Source: Salibacterium salarium
GTDB taxonomy: Bacteria; Bacillota; Bacilli; Bacillales; Marinococcaceae
Assembly: GCF_030813635.1 (NCBI RefSeq)
Contig: NZ_JAUSUM010000004.1
Coordinates: 372,808 to 436,807, forward strand
Direction: 5' to 3'
DNA: 64,000 bases
Shown: piece by piece, positions 26,822 through 35,209 of the stretch
Layout of the letters: each line of letters opens with the position of its first letter
Position numbering within the stretch: the first letter of the stretch is position 1
Made by a program: the position numbers and the translations under genes
Notes under the pieces: generated by a model
Database searches by the model: none
What the model saw: the letters and a program-made list of their open reading frames with translations, nothing else
Told to the model about the DNA's origin: nothing

Positions 26822-27355
26822 ATGAGTGCGGACACAAAGCTTGCAACGTTTGCGGGTGGATGTTTTTGGTGTATGGTTGGACCTTTTGAGCAGTTAGATG
26901 GAGTTGATTCCATCGTTTCTGGTTACACAGGAGGGCACACTGAAAATCCAACCTATGAAGAAGTATGTTCGGACACTACAGGACATGTTGAAGCGATTCA
27001 AATGAGGTATGATCCGGATAAAGTAAGTTATGAGGAACTGTTGAACACATTTTGGAGACAAATTGATCCAACGGACAAGGGCGGTCAGTTTAATGATCGT
27101 GGTGAATCATATCAAACCGCGATTTTTTATCACGATGAAGACCAAAAACAAATGGCCGAAGCATCCATTCAAAATCTGGAACAAAACGGACCATTTACGG
27201 AGCCAATCGTTACACCGATACGACCTGCAAAAGTGTTTTATTTGGCGGAAGAACACCATCAAGACTACCATAAAAAAAATAAATTTCATTATCAATTGTA
27301 TAAAAAAGGCTCCGGCCGAGAAGGGTTTATCAAACAATACTGGGGGGGAGCTTAA
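26822..27355 (+). CDS. msrA: peptide methionine sulfoxide reductase A
   Basis: 177 aa, reduces the S-epimer of methionine sulfoxide. Catalytic [17 protein letters not shown] is near residue 12 (Cys 15), followed by [20 protein letters not shown] and [19 protein letters not shown] at 26780-26785 with a weak -35 is the likely promoter. Followed two bases later by msrB, so the pair is translated from one mRNA. Confidence 0.95.
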   Translation: MSADTKLATFAGGCFWCMVGPFEQLDGVDSIVSGYTGGHTENPTYEEVCSDTTGHVEAIQMRYDPDKVSYEELLNTFWRQIDPTDKGGQFNDRGESYQTAIFYHDEDQKQMAEASIQNLEQNGPFTEPIVTPIRPAKVFYLAEEHHQDYHKKNKFHYQLYKKGSGREGFIKQYWGGA

Positions 27356-27357
27356 TT

Positions 27358-27792
27358 ATGGCTGAAAACAAAGAAGAACTAAAACAACGACTAACACCGA
27401 TTCAATTCGAAGTAACTCAAAAAAATGGGACGGAACAGCCGTTTAAAAACGAGTATTGGGACTTAATGGATGATGGACTTTATGTGGATATTATCAATGG
27501 TGAACCTTTGTTCAGCTCTGTGGAGAAGTTTGAATCCAATTGTGGCTGGCCTAGTTTTACAAAAGCATTAAGTGACGAAAAAATCGTTGAACACCTTGAT
27601 ACAACAATGGGAATGAGACGGACAGAAGTTAGAAGTAAAAACTCTGATTCTCACTTAGGTCATGTGTTTCCGGATGGTCCTCCTCCAGAAGGATTAAGGT
27701 ATTGCATTAACTCAGCTGCTCTCAAGTTTATTTCGAAAGATGATCTTGAAAAAGAAGGTTATGGAGAGTATAAGTCTTTATTCGAAAAATAA
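27358..27792 (+). CDS. msrB: peptide methionine sulfoxide reductase B
   Basis: 144 aa, reduces the R-epimer. [11 protein letters not shown] near residue 60, [19 protein letters not shown] near 90 and the catalytic [11 protein letters not shown] near 118 are intact. The two zinc-binding CxxC motifs of zinc-type MsrB are absent, as in other Bacillus MsrB. Directly behind msrA. Confidence 0.95.
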   Translation: MAENKEELKQRLTPIQFEVTQKNGTEQPFKNEYWDLMDDGLYVDIINGEPLFSSVEKFESNCGWPSFTKALSDEKIVEHLDTTMGMRRTEVRSKNSDSHLGHVFPDGPPPEGLRYCINSAALKFISKDDLEKEGYGEYKSLFEK

Positions 27793-27909
27793 CCTTATCT
27801 TTTTTTAATGGGAAAAATATGTTTATTTCGTTGAACGGAAGGGTAGAAATGATAGTGGAGAATTCATAAAAAATAATAAATAGAACAGATGTCAAGGAGG
27901 AAGATTCCC

Positions 27910-28344
27910 ATGGATAAACAAACGCAAGAGCTTGTTGAAGGTTTGAATGAAGATTTAGCGAACGAATATGCTGCTATTATTATGTATAATAACTATGCGG
28001 CGGTAGTTTCCGGAATGTATCGCCAAGTGTTAAAACCTTTTTTCGAAGGGGAAGTTACTGATGAGCAAGGGCATGCCCTTTACCTTGCCGAAAAAATAAA
28101 AACGCTTGGCGGAGAGCCTACAACAAAACCCGCTGAAGTAAAACAAACGGATGATGTAAAAACAATGCTTGAAGCAGCACGCCAATCAGAAGCGGACACG
28201 ATAGCTCGGTATAAAACAAGAGCTAAGCAGGCAGATGAACTCGGTTTAATTGAGTTACAAAATAAACTGGAAGACTTTATTACAGATGAAACGGGTCATA
28301 TGGAGGAATTGGAACGCTTATTGTCTGATCCTCGCATGCAATAA
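27910..28344 (+). CDS. ferritin-like (bacterioferritin/Dps-like) protein
   Basis: 144-aa four-helix protein from ATG 27910 (AAGGAGG nine bases upstream; an earlier ATG at 27889 lies before the ribosome site). Diiron-type residues are visible in NEDLANEYAAIIMY, FEGEVTDEQGHALYLAEK, ARQSEADTIARY and DFITDETGHMEELERL, i.e. E, ExxH, E, ExxH. An iron storage or DNA-protection role is inferred; it sits after msrAB among redox-stress genes. Followed by a clear terminator. Confidence 0.8.
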   Translation: MDKQTQELVEGLNEDLANEYAAIIMYNNYAAVVSGMYRQVLKPFFEGEVTDEQGHALYLAEKIKTLGGEPTTKPAEVKQTDDVKTMLEAARQSEADTIARYKTRAKQADELGLIELQNKLEDFITDETGHMEELERLLSDPRMQ

Positions 28345-28357
28345 TCCTTTTCACGAT

Positions 28358-28396
28358 AAACTGTTCGCCTCTTAATGGAGAGGTGAACAGTTTTTT
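28358..28396 (+). terminator. terminator
   Basis: AAACTGTTCGCCTCT pairs with AGAGGTGAACAGTTT across a 6-base loop, then a T run. Confidence 0.8.
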
Positions 28397-28493
28397 GTAC
28401 AAGCTAACATGTGATGTTTAGCATCGGCCTAAAGGCATTGCATAACATATAGTTTTGTTTCCTATAACATATAGAAAGGAACTTCTTAGACGC

Positions 28494-29360
28494 ATGAATG
28501 CAGATTTTGACATAAAAAAGTATAGAAAAACTTACAATTTGCCAGGTGATAACGTAAATCATACATGGAAGTTTATTGATCATAAGGACTTTCAATTGTT
28601 TTTCCAAATGTTTTCTCCTCCAGAGGCAGAAAGGACAATTTTGTTTCTACATGGATTTTTCGATCATACCGGAACTCATGCAGAGTGGATTCGGTATTTA
28701 ACAGCTAAAAATTTTAATGTGGCTGCTTTTGATTTGCCTGGGCATGGTCAATCAGGAGGTCCTCCTTTTGAAATAGAGTCTTTTCAAGATTATCAAGAGG
28801 CATTGCGTTCTGTGTTGGAGTATTTACGTGGGCAGGGAATGAATGATGTCCATGGAGTTGGACATAGTACGGGAGGGGCAGTGATTGCGGATTATCTGTT
28901 ATCGAATAATGATACGTTGTTTCACAAGGCTGCTTTAATTTCTCCGTTAATCCGTTCGAATCAATGGTGGCTCTCTAAAATAGCTGCACCGCTTGTTTCC
29001 ACTTTTCAAAAAGAACTGCCTCGAACATTTCGAAGAGACACTGGCGAATCTGCTTTTATGGAAAGTTTAAAACAAGATCCTCTAGAAGGAAGAAAGATAC
29101 CAGTAAAGTGGGTACTTGCGATGTTTGAATGGGAAAAAGAAATAATGGAAAAAACCCCGTCTTCCAAACCGATATTGATTTTACAGGGAACAAACGATCA
29201 AACGGTAGAGTGGAAACATAATATGAATGTGTATCACACCCTATTTCCTGACTCGACGAGAATATTAATTGATAATGGGCGTCATCATTTGTTAAATGAG
29301 CGGAAAGCACAAAAAGATATTATTTATCGATTGCTGTTAGAATATCTTAACAAGAAATAA
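28494..29360 (+). CDS. alpha/beta hydrolase (monoacylglycerol lipase-like)
   Basis: 288 aa from ATG 28494; AAAGGAA lies 13 bases upstream and a TTG at 28455 is the only alternative. The fold is plain: ILFLHGFFDHTG (oxyanion HG), AAFDLPGHGQSGG, nucleophile elbow GVGHSTGGAV (Ser near residue 127), acid in LILQGTNDQTVEW and His in DNGRHHLLNE. The HGFxDHxG and lid pattern are those of Hydrolase_4/lysophospholipases, so a glycerolipid or ester substrate is likely. No signal peptide. Confidence 0.85.
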   Translation: MNADFDIKKYRKTYNLPGDNVNHTWKFIDHKDFQLFFQMFSPPEAERTILFLHGFFDHTGTHAEWIRYLTAKNFNVAAFDLPGHGQSGGPPFEIESFQDYQEALRSVLEYLRGQGMNDVHGVGHSTGGAVIADYLLSNNDTLFHKAALISPLIRSNQWWLSKIAAPLVSTFQKELPRTFRRDTGESAFMESLKQDPLEGRKIPVKWVLAMFEWEKEIMEKTPSSKPILILQGTNDQTVEWKHNMNVYHTLFPDSTRILIDNGRHHLLNERKAQKDIIYRLLLEYLNKK

Positions 29361-29368
29361 GCAATACA

Positions 29369-29629
29369 GAGGGTCTGTTCCAAAGGGCATTTGTAAAAAG
29401 AATAAAAAGCAACCGTGATGAATAAACACCTCCGAAACGTCAGATTTTATTTTACTGTTTGGTGCAGTACAATACGGTTGCTTTTTTAATAACAGGACTT
29501 GTTGATGAAGGCAGCAAGGCAATATCCCCCTGTTTGTTCAAAAGGCGCTGCCGACTTATAGCGTTCGGGGGCAGTGAATGCCTGAATTATTATAATAATT
29601 CCCTATATCTAAACAGGGGACAGCCCCTA
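29369..29629. repeat. structured intergenic region with nested inverted repeats
   Basis: This 261-base stretch without a gene holds three nested pairings. One is AAAAAGCAACCGT (29404-29416) with ACGGTTGCTTTTT (29474-29486). The second is CCCCTGTTT (29527-29535) with AAACAGGGG (29611-29619). Inside the latter, CTGCC pairs with GGCAG around a 16-base loop. The outer ends (GAGGGTCTGTTCC and GGGGACAGCCCCT) resemble degenerate inverted arms of the repeat family seen at 13354 and 24880. Confidence 0.45.
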
Positions 29630-29642
29630 CTTAGGTATAGAC

Positions 29643-29795
29643 TTATTCTTTATATTCCGAGTCAATATAAACTTCTTTTGCTTTTTTATCGTCCAGTTTT
29701 TTTTCTATCTCGTTTATCGCAGACGGATCACTTAAAAGCTCTCTCTTATTTTCATCAATTAAGTCTTTCATTGTAGAGCGCATAGGTTTTCTCAT
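29643..29795 (-). CDS. FbpB-family small basic protein, 50 aa
   Basis: The frame from ATG 29795 starts MRKPMRSTMKDLIDENKREL and continues LLSDPSAINEIEKKLDDK, the pattern of the small FbpB family (Fur-regulated basic protein B) of bacilli. FbpB of B. subtilis works with the sRNA FsrA in iron sparing; other family members have no known role. AAGGA lies nine bases before the start and a promoter 40 bases upstream. It is acidic at the C-terminus, unlike the basic prototype. No true Fur box is seen. Confidence 0.7.
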   Translation of the reverse strand: MRKPMRSTMKDLIDENKRELLSDPSAINEIEKKLDDKKAKEVYIDSEYKE

Positions 29796-29835
29796 ACTCC
29801 ACCATCCTTTATTCTGTACTCATCCCTCCGTCTTC

Positions 29836-29863
29836 ATTATAATGAATAAACAGATGTTGTCGA
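29836..29863 (-). promoter_or_regulatory. promoter of the FbpB-family gene with palindrome
   Basis: Minus-strand TCGACA (29858-29863), a 16-base spacer and TATAAT (29836-29841). The -10 is embedded in a perfect 14-base palindrome TTCATTATAATGAA (29833-29846), which could be an operator. Confidence 0.55.
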
Positions 29864-29925
29864 GATTTGAAATGTTACTATTTTTTGAATACTTCAAATT
29901 TATATAAAAATAGGCGGAGGAAATT

Positions 29926-29953
29926 TTGAAACAGACGAAAAACAGTATATAAT
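29926..29953 (+). promoter_or_regulatory. promoter of the YtxH-like gene
   Basis: TTGAAA (29926-29931), a 16-base spacer and TATAAT (29948-29953); the start codon lies 99 bases downstream. Confidence 0.55.
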
Positions 29954-30051
29954 AAAGAGTGAAGTTCATGAAGTACAAATTAATTTAAGGAATATTTCAG
30001 GTTCGTTCGTGGTATGGAAATAGGGAAGGTCTAATAAGAAAGGCGGGCACA

Positions 30052-30480
30052 ATGATGGAGAAAAAAGATATCAAATGGTATAAGAGGTGGAAACTTGGCA
30101 TCATCGTGAGTGGTATTTCGGCAATACTCGTTATGTTTGCTAACCGAAAAACAAGAGAAAAGATTGTTGATGGAACAAAACAAACAGCTTCAACAGTAAA
30201 TGAAGCAAGTAGTTTTTTGTCGAACAATAGGGAAGAAATCATCGCAAAAGTGAAAACAACATCCAATGACTTGTCTGAATTATTAAAGTCGGCAACCCAT
30301 GATATTCAATTTATTACAGATAAAGCTAATCATTTAAAAGAAACATCAGTAAATATGAAAGATAGGACTTTACAGGCAGCTGATGAGATTAAAGACTTAA
30401 AGGATGTTGACGATGACGAGTCGATATCATTGAATCGAACAGATAATGTAAAACAATTGCCAACAAATAATAATTCTTAA
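30052..30480 (+). CDS. YtxH-like membrane-anchored coiled-coil protein
   Basis: 142 aa. A short basic N-terminus (KWYKRWK) is followed by one helix LGIIVSGISAILVMFA (residues 15-30), then a long charged helical region rich in K/E/T/N with repeated TASTVNEASSFL-like heptads, and an acidic low-complexity tail. This layout fits YtxH/general stress proteins, though sequence identity is too low to be certain. AAGGCGG precedes tandem ATGs at 30052 and 30055. Monocistronic. Confidence 0.6.
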   Translation: MMEKKDIKWYKRWKLGIIVSGISAILVMFANRKTREKIVDGTKQTASTVNEASSFLSNNREEIIAKVKTTSNDLSELLKSATHDIQFITDKANHLKETSVNMKDRTLQAADEIKDLKDVDDDESISLNRTDNVKQLPTNNNS

Positions 30481-30484
30481 TTAT

Positions 30485-30526
30485 AAAACAGGGGATACCA
30501 CGATGAATGGCATCCCCTGTTTTTTT
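30485..30526 (+). terminator. terminator
   Basis: AAAACAGGGGATACCA pairs with TGGCATCCCCTGTTTT, then T residues. Confidence 0.8.
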
Positions 30527-30667
30527 GCATTAGTGACACCGTATCTCGAGCCAATAAAGGTTTGTTGCAATTCTTCCTAAATTCTCAGTTTAGCTTGCTT
30601 TTGTAAAGGTAATATTAACAACTAGAAAGTGTAGAAGATTATTTAAAGGGCAAGGAGGATTTTTTCT

Positions 30668-31468
30668 ATGGCTTTGATTGAAGATTTAAATGATTTTAAG
30701 CATCAGACAGACGAAACTGGGATACTAACGATATACTTAAATACAGACTTTGCAGATGGGTCTCAACATGGCGGAGAATGGAAAATTCGATTGAAAAATG
30801 GTTTAAAAAAAATTAAAGAATATATAGATACAAGCGGTACAAAGGAGGAACAAAAAGCATATAAAAAATTAGCAGATATGGCGAATCAGCATATTTATGA
30901 CGAGCAGATGAATTTACAAAAAAGCTTCGTTTTCATGGCATCGGTTAACGGAGAATTTCTTGTTGAAAAAATTCTTCAAGTACCGGTGGAGACAGAGTTT
31001 CATTGGGAAACGTATCCCGTATTAGATCAATTGGAAGAACTGCAGACTGAATTTCCTGGAGTGGGGGTAATATTAGTACAAAAGAGTGATGTCGTTTTCA
31101 TTGATGCAGCACTGGGAGAAATTCGTGATGAAAAGCAGTTCAGCTGGGAAGTTGAGTCAGAAGATTGGAAGCAGTATAAAGGAAATGCTTCTGCAGATAG
31201 AACAGCTTCTGGTTCTAATCAAGTGGATGAATTACAGCAGCGTTTTGAGGAAAACAGACATCGATGGTATAAAAATCTTGCCCCTGTCATAGATAAAGAA
31301 GTGAAACAACGTCAGTTAGCGGGTCTTTACGTAGTAGGCAATAAAGAGTCAATTCGGGATGTTGAGCAGCATTTAAATACGAAGATTATTAATACAATAC
31401 CTAAAAATCTTATATCGAAACCTTCTCATGAGGTATTGAATATCGTTTATGATGAGGAAGTGAGATAG
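30668..31468 (+). CDS. VLRF1-family aeRF1-type release factor homologue
   Basis: 266-aa soluble protein. Layout and motifs (GILTIYLNTDFADGS at the N-terminus, VGVILVQKSDVVFIDAALGE in the middle, a central DELQQRFEENRHRWYKNLAP helix, LYVVGNKESI near the end) match bacterial eRF1-like proteins of the VLRF1 group, related to the eukaryotic ribosome-rescue hydrolase Vms1. The expected action is peptidyl-tRNA cleavage on stalled ribosomes; this is inferred from family, not proven for bacilli. The loop between strands contains ASADRTASGSNQ, where the catalytic Gln/GSxxQ equivalent may lie. AAGGAGG precedes the ATG. Monocistronic with terminator. Confidence 0.65.
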   Translation: MALIEDLNDFKHQTDETGILTIYLNTDFADGSQHGGEWKIRLKNGLKKIKEYIDTSGTKEEQKAYKKLADMANQHIYDEQMNLQKSFVFMASVNGEFLVEKILQVPVETEFHWETYPVLDQLEELQTEFPGVGVILVQKSDVVFIDAALGEIRDEKQFSWEVESEDWKQYKGNASADRTASGSNQVDELQQRFEENRHRWYKNLAPVIDKEVKQRQLAGLYVVGNKESIRDVEQHLNTKIINTIPKNLISKPSHEVLNIVYDEEVR

Positions 31469-31470
31469 CA

Positions 31471-31513
31471 AAGAAACAAAGCCGGGCTGATTGAAAGTCT
31501 GGCTTTGTTTCTT
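31471..31513 (+). terminator. terminator
   Basis: AAGAAACAAAGCC (31471-31483) pairs with GGCTTTGTTTCTT (31501-31513). Confidence 0.8.
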
Positions 31514-31626
31514 GATAAGCAAAATGAAAGGAATTATATAGTGAATTTGTTAAGATAATATAAGCATCTGTGAGAATAAAATGATACACTCAATCTTTGA
31601 GATATTTTCGTACAGGAGGGACGAAG

Positions 31627-32010
31627 TTGGAATTTTCTATGCAAGAAAATGGTTTTTCAACAGAGACAGAATATGGGACGCTACAGGCATGTGGAGATGA
31701 GAAATATGGGTTTCGCCCCTATCAACTACTAGTGTCATCAATTGCTGTTTGTAGTGGAGGTGTGTTACGTAAAATAATGGAGAAACGCCGTCAAACAGTT
31801 CATGACATGAACATTACAGCTGACGTGACACGATCTAGCGAGGGAGCAAATGAAGTTCAAAAGATTCATCTCCATTTTACGATTAATGCAGACAATATTA
31901 ATGAGACAAAGATGCAGAAAAATATGGAATTAACTCGCAAACATTGTGCAATGGTGCAATCGGTTAAAGGTAGCATCGAAGTGACAGAATCGTTTGAGTT
32001 AACAAGTTAG
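31627..32010 (+). CDS. OsmC family protein
   Basis: 127-aa OsmC/Ohr-fold protein from TTG 31627 (AGGAGGG six bases upstream). The two redox cysteines of the family are visible as SIAVCSGGVLRK near residue 45 and TRKHCAMVQSVKG near 105. Such proteins reduce organic hydroperoxides or bind thiols. The YhfA-like branch is a closer match than Ohr. It lies 49 bases before the MATE gene and may share its transcript. Confidence 0.83.
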   Translation: MEFSMQENGFSTETEYGTLQACGDEKYGFRPYQLLVSSIAVCSGGVLRKIMEKRRQTVHDMNITADVTRSSEGANEVQKIHLHFTINADNINETKMQKNMELTRKHCAMVQSVKGSIEVTESFELTS

Positions 32011-32059
32011 TAGAACTCGAACGTTGTTATCGTTCGGCGGAGAACAGGAGAGCGAAAAA

Positions 32060-33439
32060 ATGACTACGGCTAATAAACAATTTGATTTTACAGAAGGCAG
32101 TATCATGCGCAAGATGATTTTTTTCGCTGCCCCCATTTTTATAGGGAATCTCCTTCAAAGCTCTTATCAAATTATCGACAGTTTATGGATTGGTAATTTG
32201 TTAGGATCTAGTGCGTTAGGTGCTGTTTCCATTTCATCTACGGTTATATTCACTATTTTATCTTTTATTATAGGGATTAACAGTGCGACGTTGACGGTTC
32301 TTTCACAAAGAACAGGGGCAAATGATGAAGAAGGGTTGAAAACATCCTTGAATGCGTTTGTATTTGTGTTAGGTATCCTTTCTGTTTTTTTAGGAATTAT
32401 AGGATTTGTTTTGGCACCGTCCATTTTAACTTGGATGGGTACTCCAGAAAGCATCCTTCCGATGGCAGCTAATTATTTAAGAATTAATTTTGTCGGAATC
32501 GTTTTTTTGTTTGGATATAATTTTATTGGAACAGTACTACGAGCAGTAGGAGATAGTAAGACTCCTTTGCGTTTTATAACAATGGCTGTCGTATTAAACA
32601 CTGTCCTAGACCCAGTCTTTATTTCAGTTTTTGAACTAGGAATGGAAGGTGCGGCTTATGCTACCGTCATATCACAAGGTAGTGCGTTTTTATTTGGAAT
32701 TATTTATTCGATATGGAAGAAAGGATTACCGTTCACTATTCCAACCGTACCACAGATTGGAGAATTTCGACGTATCTTTAAATTAGGATTGCCATCTGGT
32801 ATATCCATGATGGCTATATCCGGCGGTGTGCTTGCGATAATGACAGTTGTAACTTCTTTTGGAGAAATCGTTGTTGCAGGTTATGGTGCAGCACAACGCA
32901 TTGATAGTGTTATCATGCTTCCGGCGACAACGCTTGGATCTGCTATTACTAGCATGTCTGGTCAAAACATAGGGGCAAATAAATGGAACAGAGTAAGTGA
33001 TATTGCAAAAAGCGGGTTAATTCTTATTTTTGGCGTTGCATTAACGATTAGTTGCATTGTATTTTTAACAGCAGGCTTATTAATGAGTATGTTTATTAAT
33101 GACGAGGAAACGATTGAATTTGGAGCAACATATTTACGAATTATCGCATTCTTTTATCCATTTTTAGGCATAAATTTTGTATTGAATGGGATTGTACGAT
33201 CATCAGGTGCGGTCTTGCAAGTACTTGTCTTAAATATTATTTCTTTTTGGATTCTGCGATTCCCATTGGCCTGGTTGTTTTCAACGATTATGGGAGAAAA
33301 CGGGATAGCTGTTGGTGTTGGAATCAGTTTTGTTCTTAGTTCCGTTTTTGCTATATTATATTATCGATTTGGCAAATGGCGAAACATTGATATATTTAGT
33401 GATGAAAAAATGAAAGCGGAAGAAAGGCAGGATGATTGA
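32060..33439 (+). CDS. MATE family efflux transporter
   Basis: 459-aa exporter with 12 helices in two similar halves (DinF/NorM-type MatE domains). The first half begins FDFTEGSIMRKMIFFAAPIF; GTVLRAVGDSKTPLRF near residue 155 and the second-half GYGAAQRIDSVIMLP with SMSGQNIGANKWNRV are typical. The start at 32060 has AGGAG nine bases upstream; the longer frame to 32024 has no site. Substrate (drug or metabolite, with Na+ or H+ coupling) is not deducible. Its end overlaps the next small gene by eight bases. Confidence 0.9.
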   Translation: MTTANKQFDFTEGSIMRKMIFFAAPIFIGNLLQSSYQIIDSLWIGNLLGSSALGAVSISSTVIFTILSFIIGINSATLTVLSQRTGANDEEGLKTSLNAFVFVLGILSVFLGIIGFVLAPSILTWMGTPESILPMAANYLRINFVGIVFLFGYNFIGTVLRAVGDSKTPLRFITMAVVLNTVLDPVFISVFELGMEGAAYATVISQGSAFLFGIIYSIWKKGLPFTIPTVPQIGEFRRIFKLGLPSGISMMAISGGVLAIMTVVTSFGEIVVAGYGAAQRIDSVIMLPATTLGSAITSMSGQNIGANKWNRVSDIAKSGLILIFGVALTISCIVFLTAGLLMSMFINDEETIEFGATYLRIIAFFYPFLGINFVLNGIVRSSGAVLQVLVLNIISFWILRFPLAWLFSTIMGENGIAVGVGISFVLSSVFAILYYRFGKWRNIDIFSDEKMKAEERQDD

Positions 33440-33629
33440 TTTGGGAACACCAGTTTATGATAAAAGTCGGCAGATCCAGTATTTGAAGCAACGCGTTCAT
33501 TTGATACAACAAATGTTGGAATATATGGAAGGTTCTTCAGAAGTAGAACGTTCTGATTTAGAAAGGCTAGAAGACTTATTTCGCAAGACAGAACTAAAAA
33601 TAAAACAGTTTAAACAAGATTGGGATTAA
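33432..33629 (+). CDS. SE1561-family small protein
   Basis: 65-aa charged helical protein with DKSRQIQYLKQRVHLIQQML, then SDLERLEDLFRKTELKIKQF and an aromatic end KQDWD. It resembles the short SE1561-family proteins of staphylococci and bacilli, for which no function is known. The ATG overlaps the MATE stop codon (ATGATTGA); a TTG at 33441 is an alternative start. Probably a two-helix hairpin. Confidence 0.6.
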   Translation: MIDLGTPVYDKSRQIQYLKQRVHLIQQMLEYMEGSSEVERSDLERLEDLFRKTELKIKQFKQDWD

Positions 33630-33645
33630 AGGGGCAGAATCTCAA

Positions 33646-34251
33646 ATGAATATATTTTTAATAAGGCATGGCGAATCGGAAGGAAATAGAATGGCTAAAC
33701 TTCAAGGTTGTGAGGATTTTGATTTATCAATGAAAGGGAAGAGGCAAGCTTTACTCCTTGGGGAATATTTAGCTGATACCAAGATTAATTATTTGTACAG
33801 CAGTGATTTAACTCGTGCAAACCAAACTGCTGAAGCGGTAGAAAGACACCAAGATTGTAATGTAGTTCAGTCAAGTAACTTACGTGAAATCAACCTAGGT
33901 CCGCTTCAAGGCAAAACAAGAGAGCAAATATATGCTGAATTTCCAGAGGTTCGTAATAAAAACTTACTAAGATCGGGTCTAGAAGGGACAGAAACAGATG
34001 AAGAAATAACAAAAAGATGTGAGAATCTTTATTATTTATTAAGAAGTGCTAAAGAAAATGAAACCATTGCTGTTGTTTCCCACGGTGGATTTTTGACTAT
34101 TTTTCTAATGTACTTATTGGCAGGTGAAAACTGGAACACGTTGCACCGCCCTTTTCGGATTGATAATACAGGAGTAAGTAAAATAAGCTGGAAAGATGAA
34201 AAGTTAGTGATTCATTATATTAATCAATGTCATCATCTTCAACGAGAATAA
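33646..34251 (+). CDS. histidine phosphatase family protein
   Basis: 201 aa, phosphoglycerate-mutase-like branch. Catalytic IFLIRHGESEGN at residue 3 (RHG His), LYSSDLTRANQTAEAV near 50, LREINLGPLQGKT near 81 and the second His in VVSHGGFLTIFL near 145. Likely a broad-specificity phosphatase such as PhoE; the substrate is unknown. Lies 16 bases after the SE1561 gene, last of a possible osmC-MATE-SE1561-phosphatase operon, and ends at a terminator. Confidence 0.85.
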   Translation: MNIFLIRHGESEGNRMAKLQGCEDFDLSMKGKRQALLLGEYLADTKINYLYSSDLTRANQTAEAVERHQDCNVVQSSNLREINLGPLQGKTREQIYAEFPEVRNKNLLRSGLEGTETDEEITKRCENLYYLLRSAKENETIAVVSHGGFLTIFLMYLLAGENWNTLHRPFRIDNTGVSKISWKDEKLVIHYINQCHHLQRE

Positions 34252-34260
34252 TGTAAAGGA

Positions 34261-34294
34261 GGCGTTGGGCTCGAAGAGAGTCCAACGTCTTTGA
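34261..34294 (+). terminator. terminator
   Basis: GGCGTTGGGCTC (34261-34272) pairs, with one mismatch, with GAGTCCAACGTC (34278 onward), then T residues. Confidence 0.7.
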
Positions 34295-34372
34295 AAATTT
34301 AACCGTTATATTAAAAAGAAAGAATATTTCTATTAGCAATGGCAGAAGCTAATTTAAAAAAGGGGGATTGTG

Positions 34373-35155
34373 ATGCGTTATTATTTTTTTCTTACACTAA
34401 TAGCGGTGTTATGTTTTTCGATTGGAATGAACGAGGTTAATGGGGAAGAAGTTTACAAATGGAATTTCAAACCTTCGGAAAATAACGAACCGTCTGACAC
34501 AGAACCAGAATACAAAAAATTGTTGGAAAAATATGACGGATTATTTATTGGAGATCCTGAAAAAAAAGACGTGTATCTCACCTTTGATAATGGTTATGAG
34601 AATGGTTATACAGAAGATATATTAGATGTATTAAAAGAAAAGCAAGTACCTGCCGCTTTTTTTGTCACTGGACACTATTTAGAATCGGCGTCAGATATTG
34701 TTAAACGAATGGTGGAAGAGGGCCATACTGTCGGTAATCATTCATGGAACCACCCCAGTCTTCCGGAAATCAGTGACAAAAAAATTGAAGAAGAATTGGG
34801 ATCGGTAAAAGAAAAATTTCAAGAGCTTACAGGTGAAAAGGATATGCTGTATTTACGTCCCCCTCAAGGTACGTTTAATGAATCGTCTCTCGCTAAGACC
34901 CGTGAATTGGGATATATTAATGTATTTTGGTCCTTTGCCTATGTAGATTGGGAAACAAGCCATCAAAAAGGCGCAGAAAACGCCTACCAAAGTATTATGA
35001 AAAGGATACATCCAGGAGCTGTCATGTTGCTTCATTCTGTTTCAGAAGATAATGCTGATGCATTAGAGAAAGTTATAGATGAAGCACGAAAACAGGGATA
35101 TACCTTCAAAAATTTAGACGATTTAGTACTGGATACTGAATTAACAACAGAATAA
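34373..35155 (+). CDS. pdaA: polysaccharide deacetylase PdaA (muramic delta-lactam synthesis)
   Basis: 260 aa. Signal peptide YYFFLTLIAVLCFSIGMNEVN, then a NodB domain: VYLTFDNGYENGYT (Asp-Asn motif instead of DD, characteristic of PdaA), GNHSWNHPSLPE (HxxxH metal site), LRPPQGTFN and GAVMLLHSVSEDN. PdaA removes the acetyl group from muramic acid so the delta-lactam of spore cortex can form, which is needed for germination. AGGGGG precedes GTG 34370 and ATG 34373; the ATG has better spacing. Confirms a spore former. Confidence 0.93.
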   Translation: MRYYFFLTLIAVLCFSIGMNEVNGEEVYKWNFKPSENNEPSDTEPEYKKLLEKYDGLFIGDPEKKDVYLTFDNGYENGYTEDILDVLKEKQVPAAFFVTGHYLESASDIVKRMVEEGHTVGNHSWNHPSLPEISDKKIEEELGSVKEKFQELTGEKDMLYLRPPQGTFNESSLAKTRELGYINVFWSFAYVDWETSHQKGAENAYQSIMKRIHPGAVMLLHSVSEDNADALEKVIDEARKQGYTFKNLDDLVLDTELTTE

Positions 35156-35163
35156 ATACAGAG

Positions 35164-35200
35164 AAAGAACGTGATTCAACGATTGTTGGCCACGTTCTTT
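35164..35200. terminator. bidirectional terminator
   Basis: AAAGAACGTG (35164-35173) pairs with CACGTTCTTT (35191-35200) between convergent genes. Confidence 0.7.
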
Positions 35201-35209
35201 ATATGTTTA

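Noticed and set aside
29459..29776. 105-codon plus-strand frame
   Set aside because: Runs through the repeat region and antisense to the better-supported FbpB-family gene.
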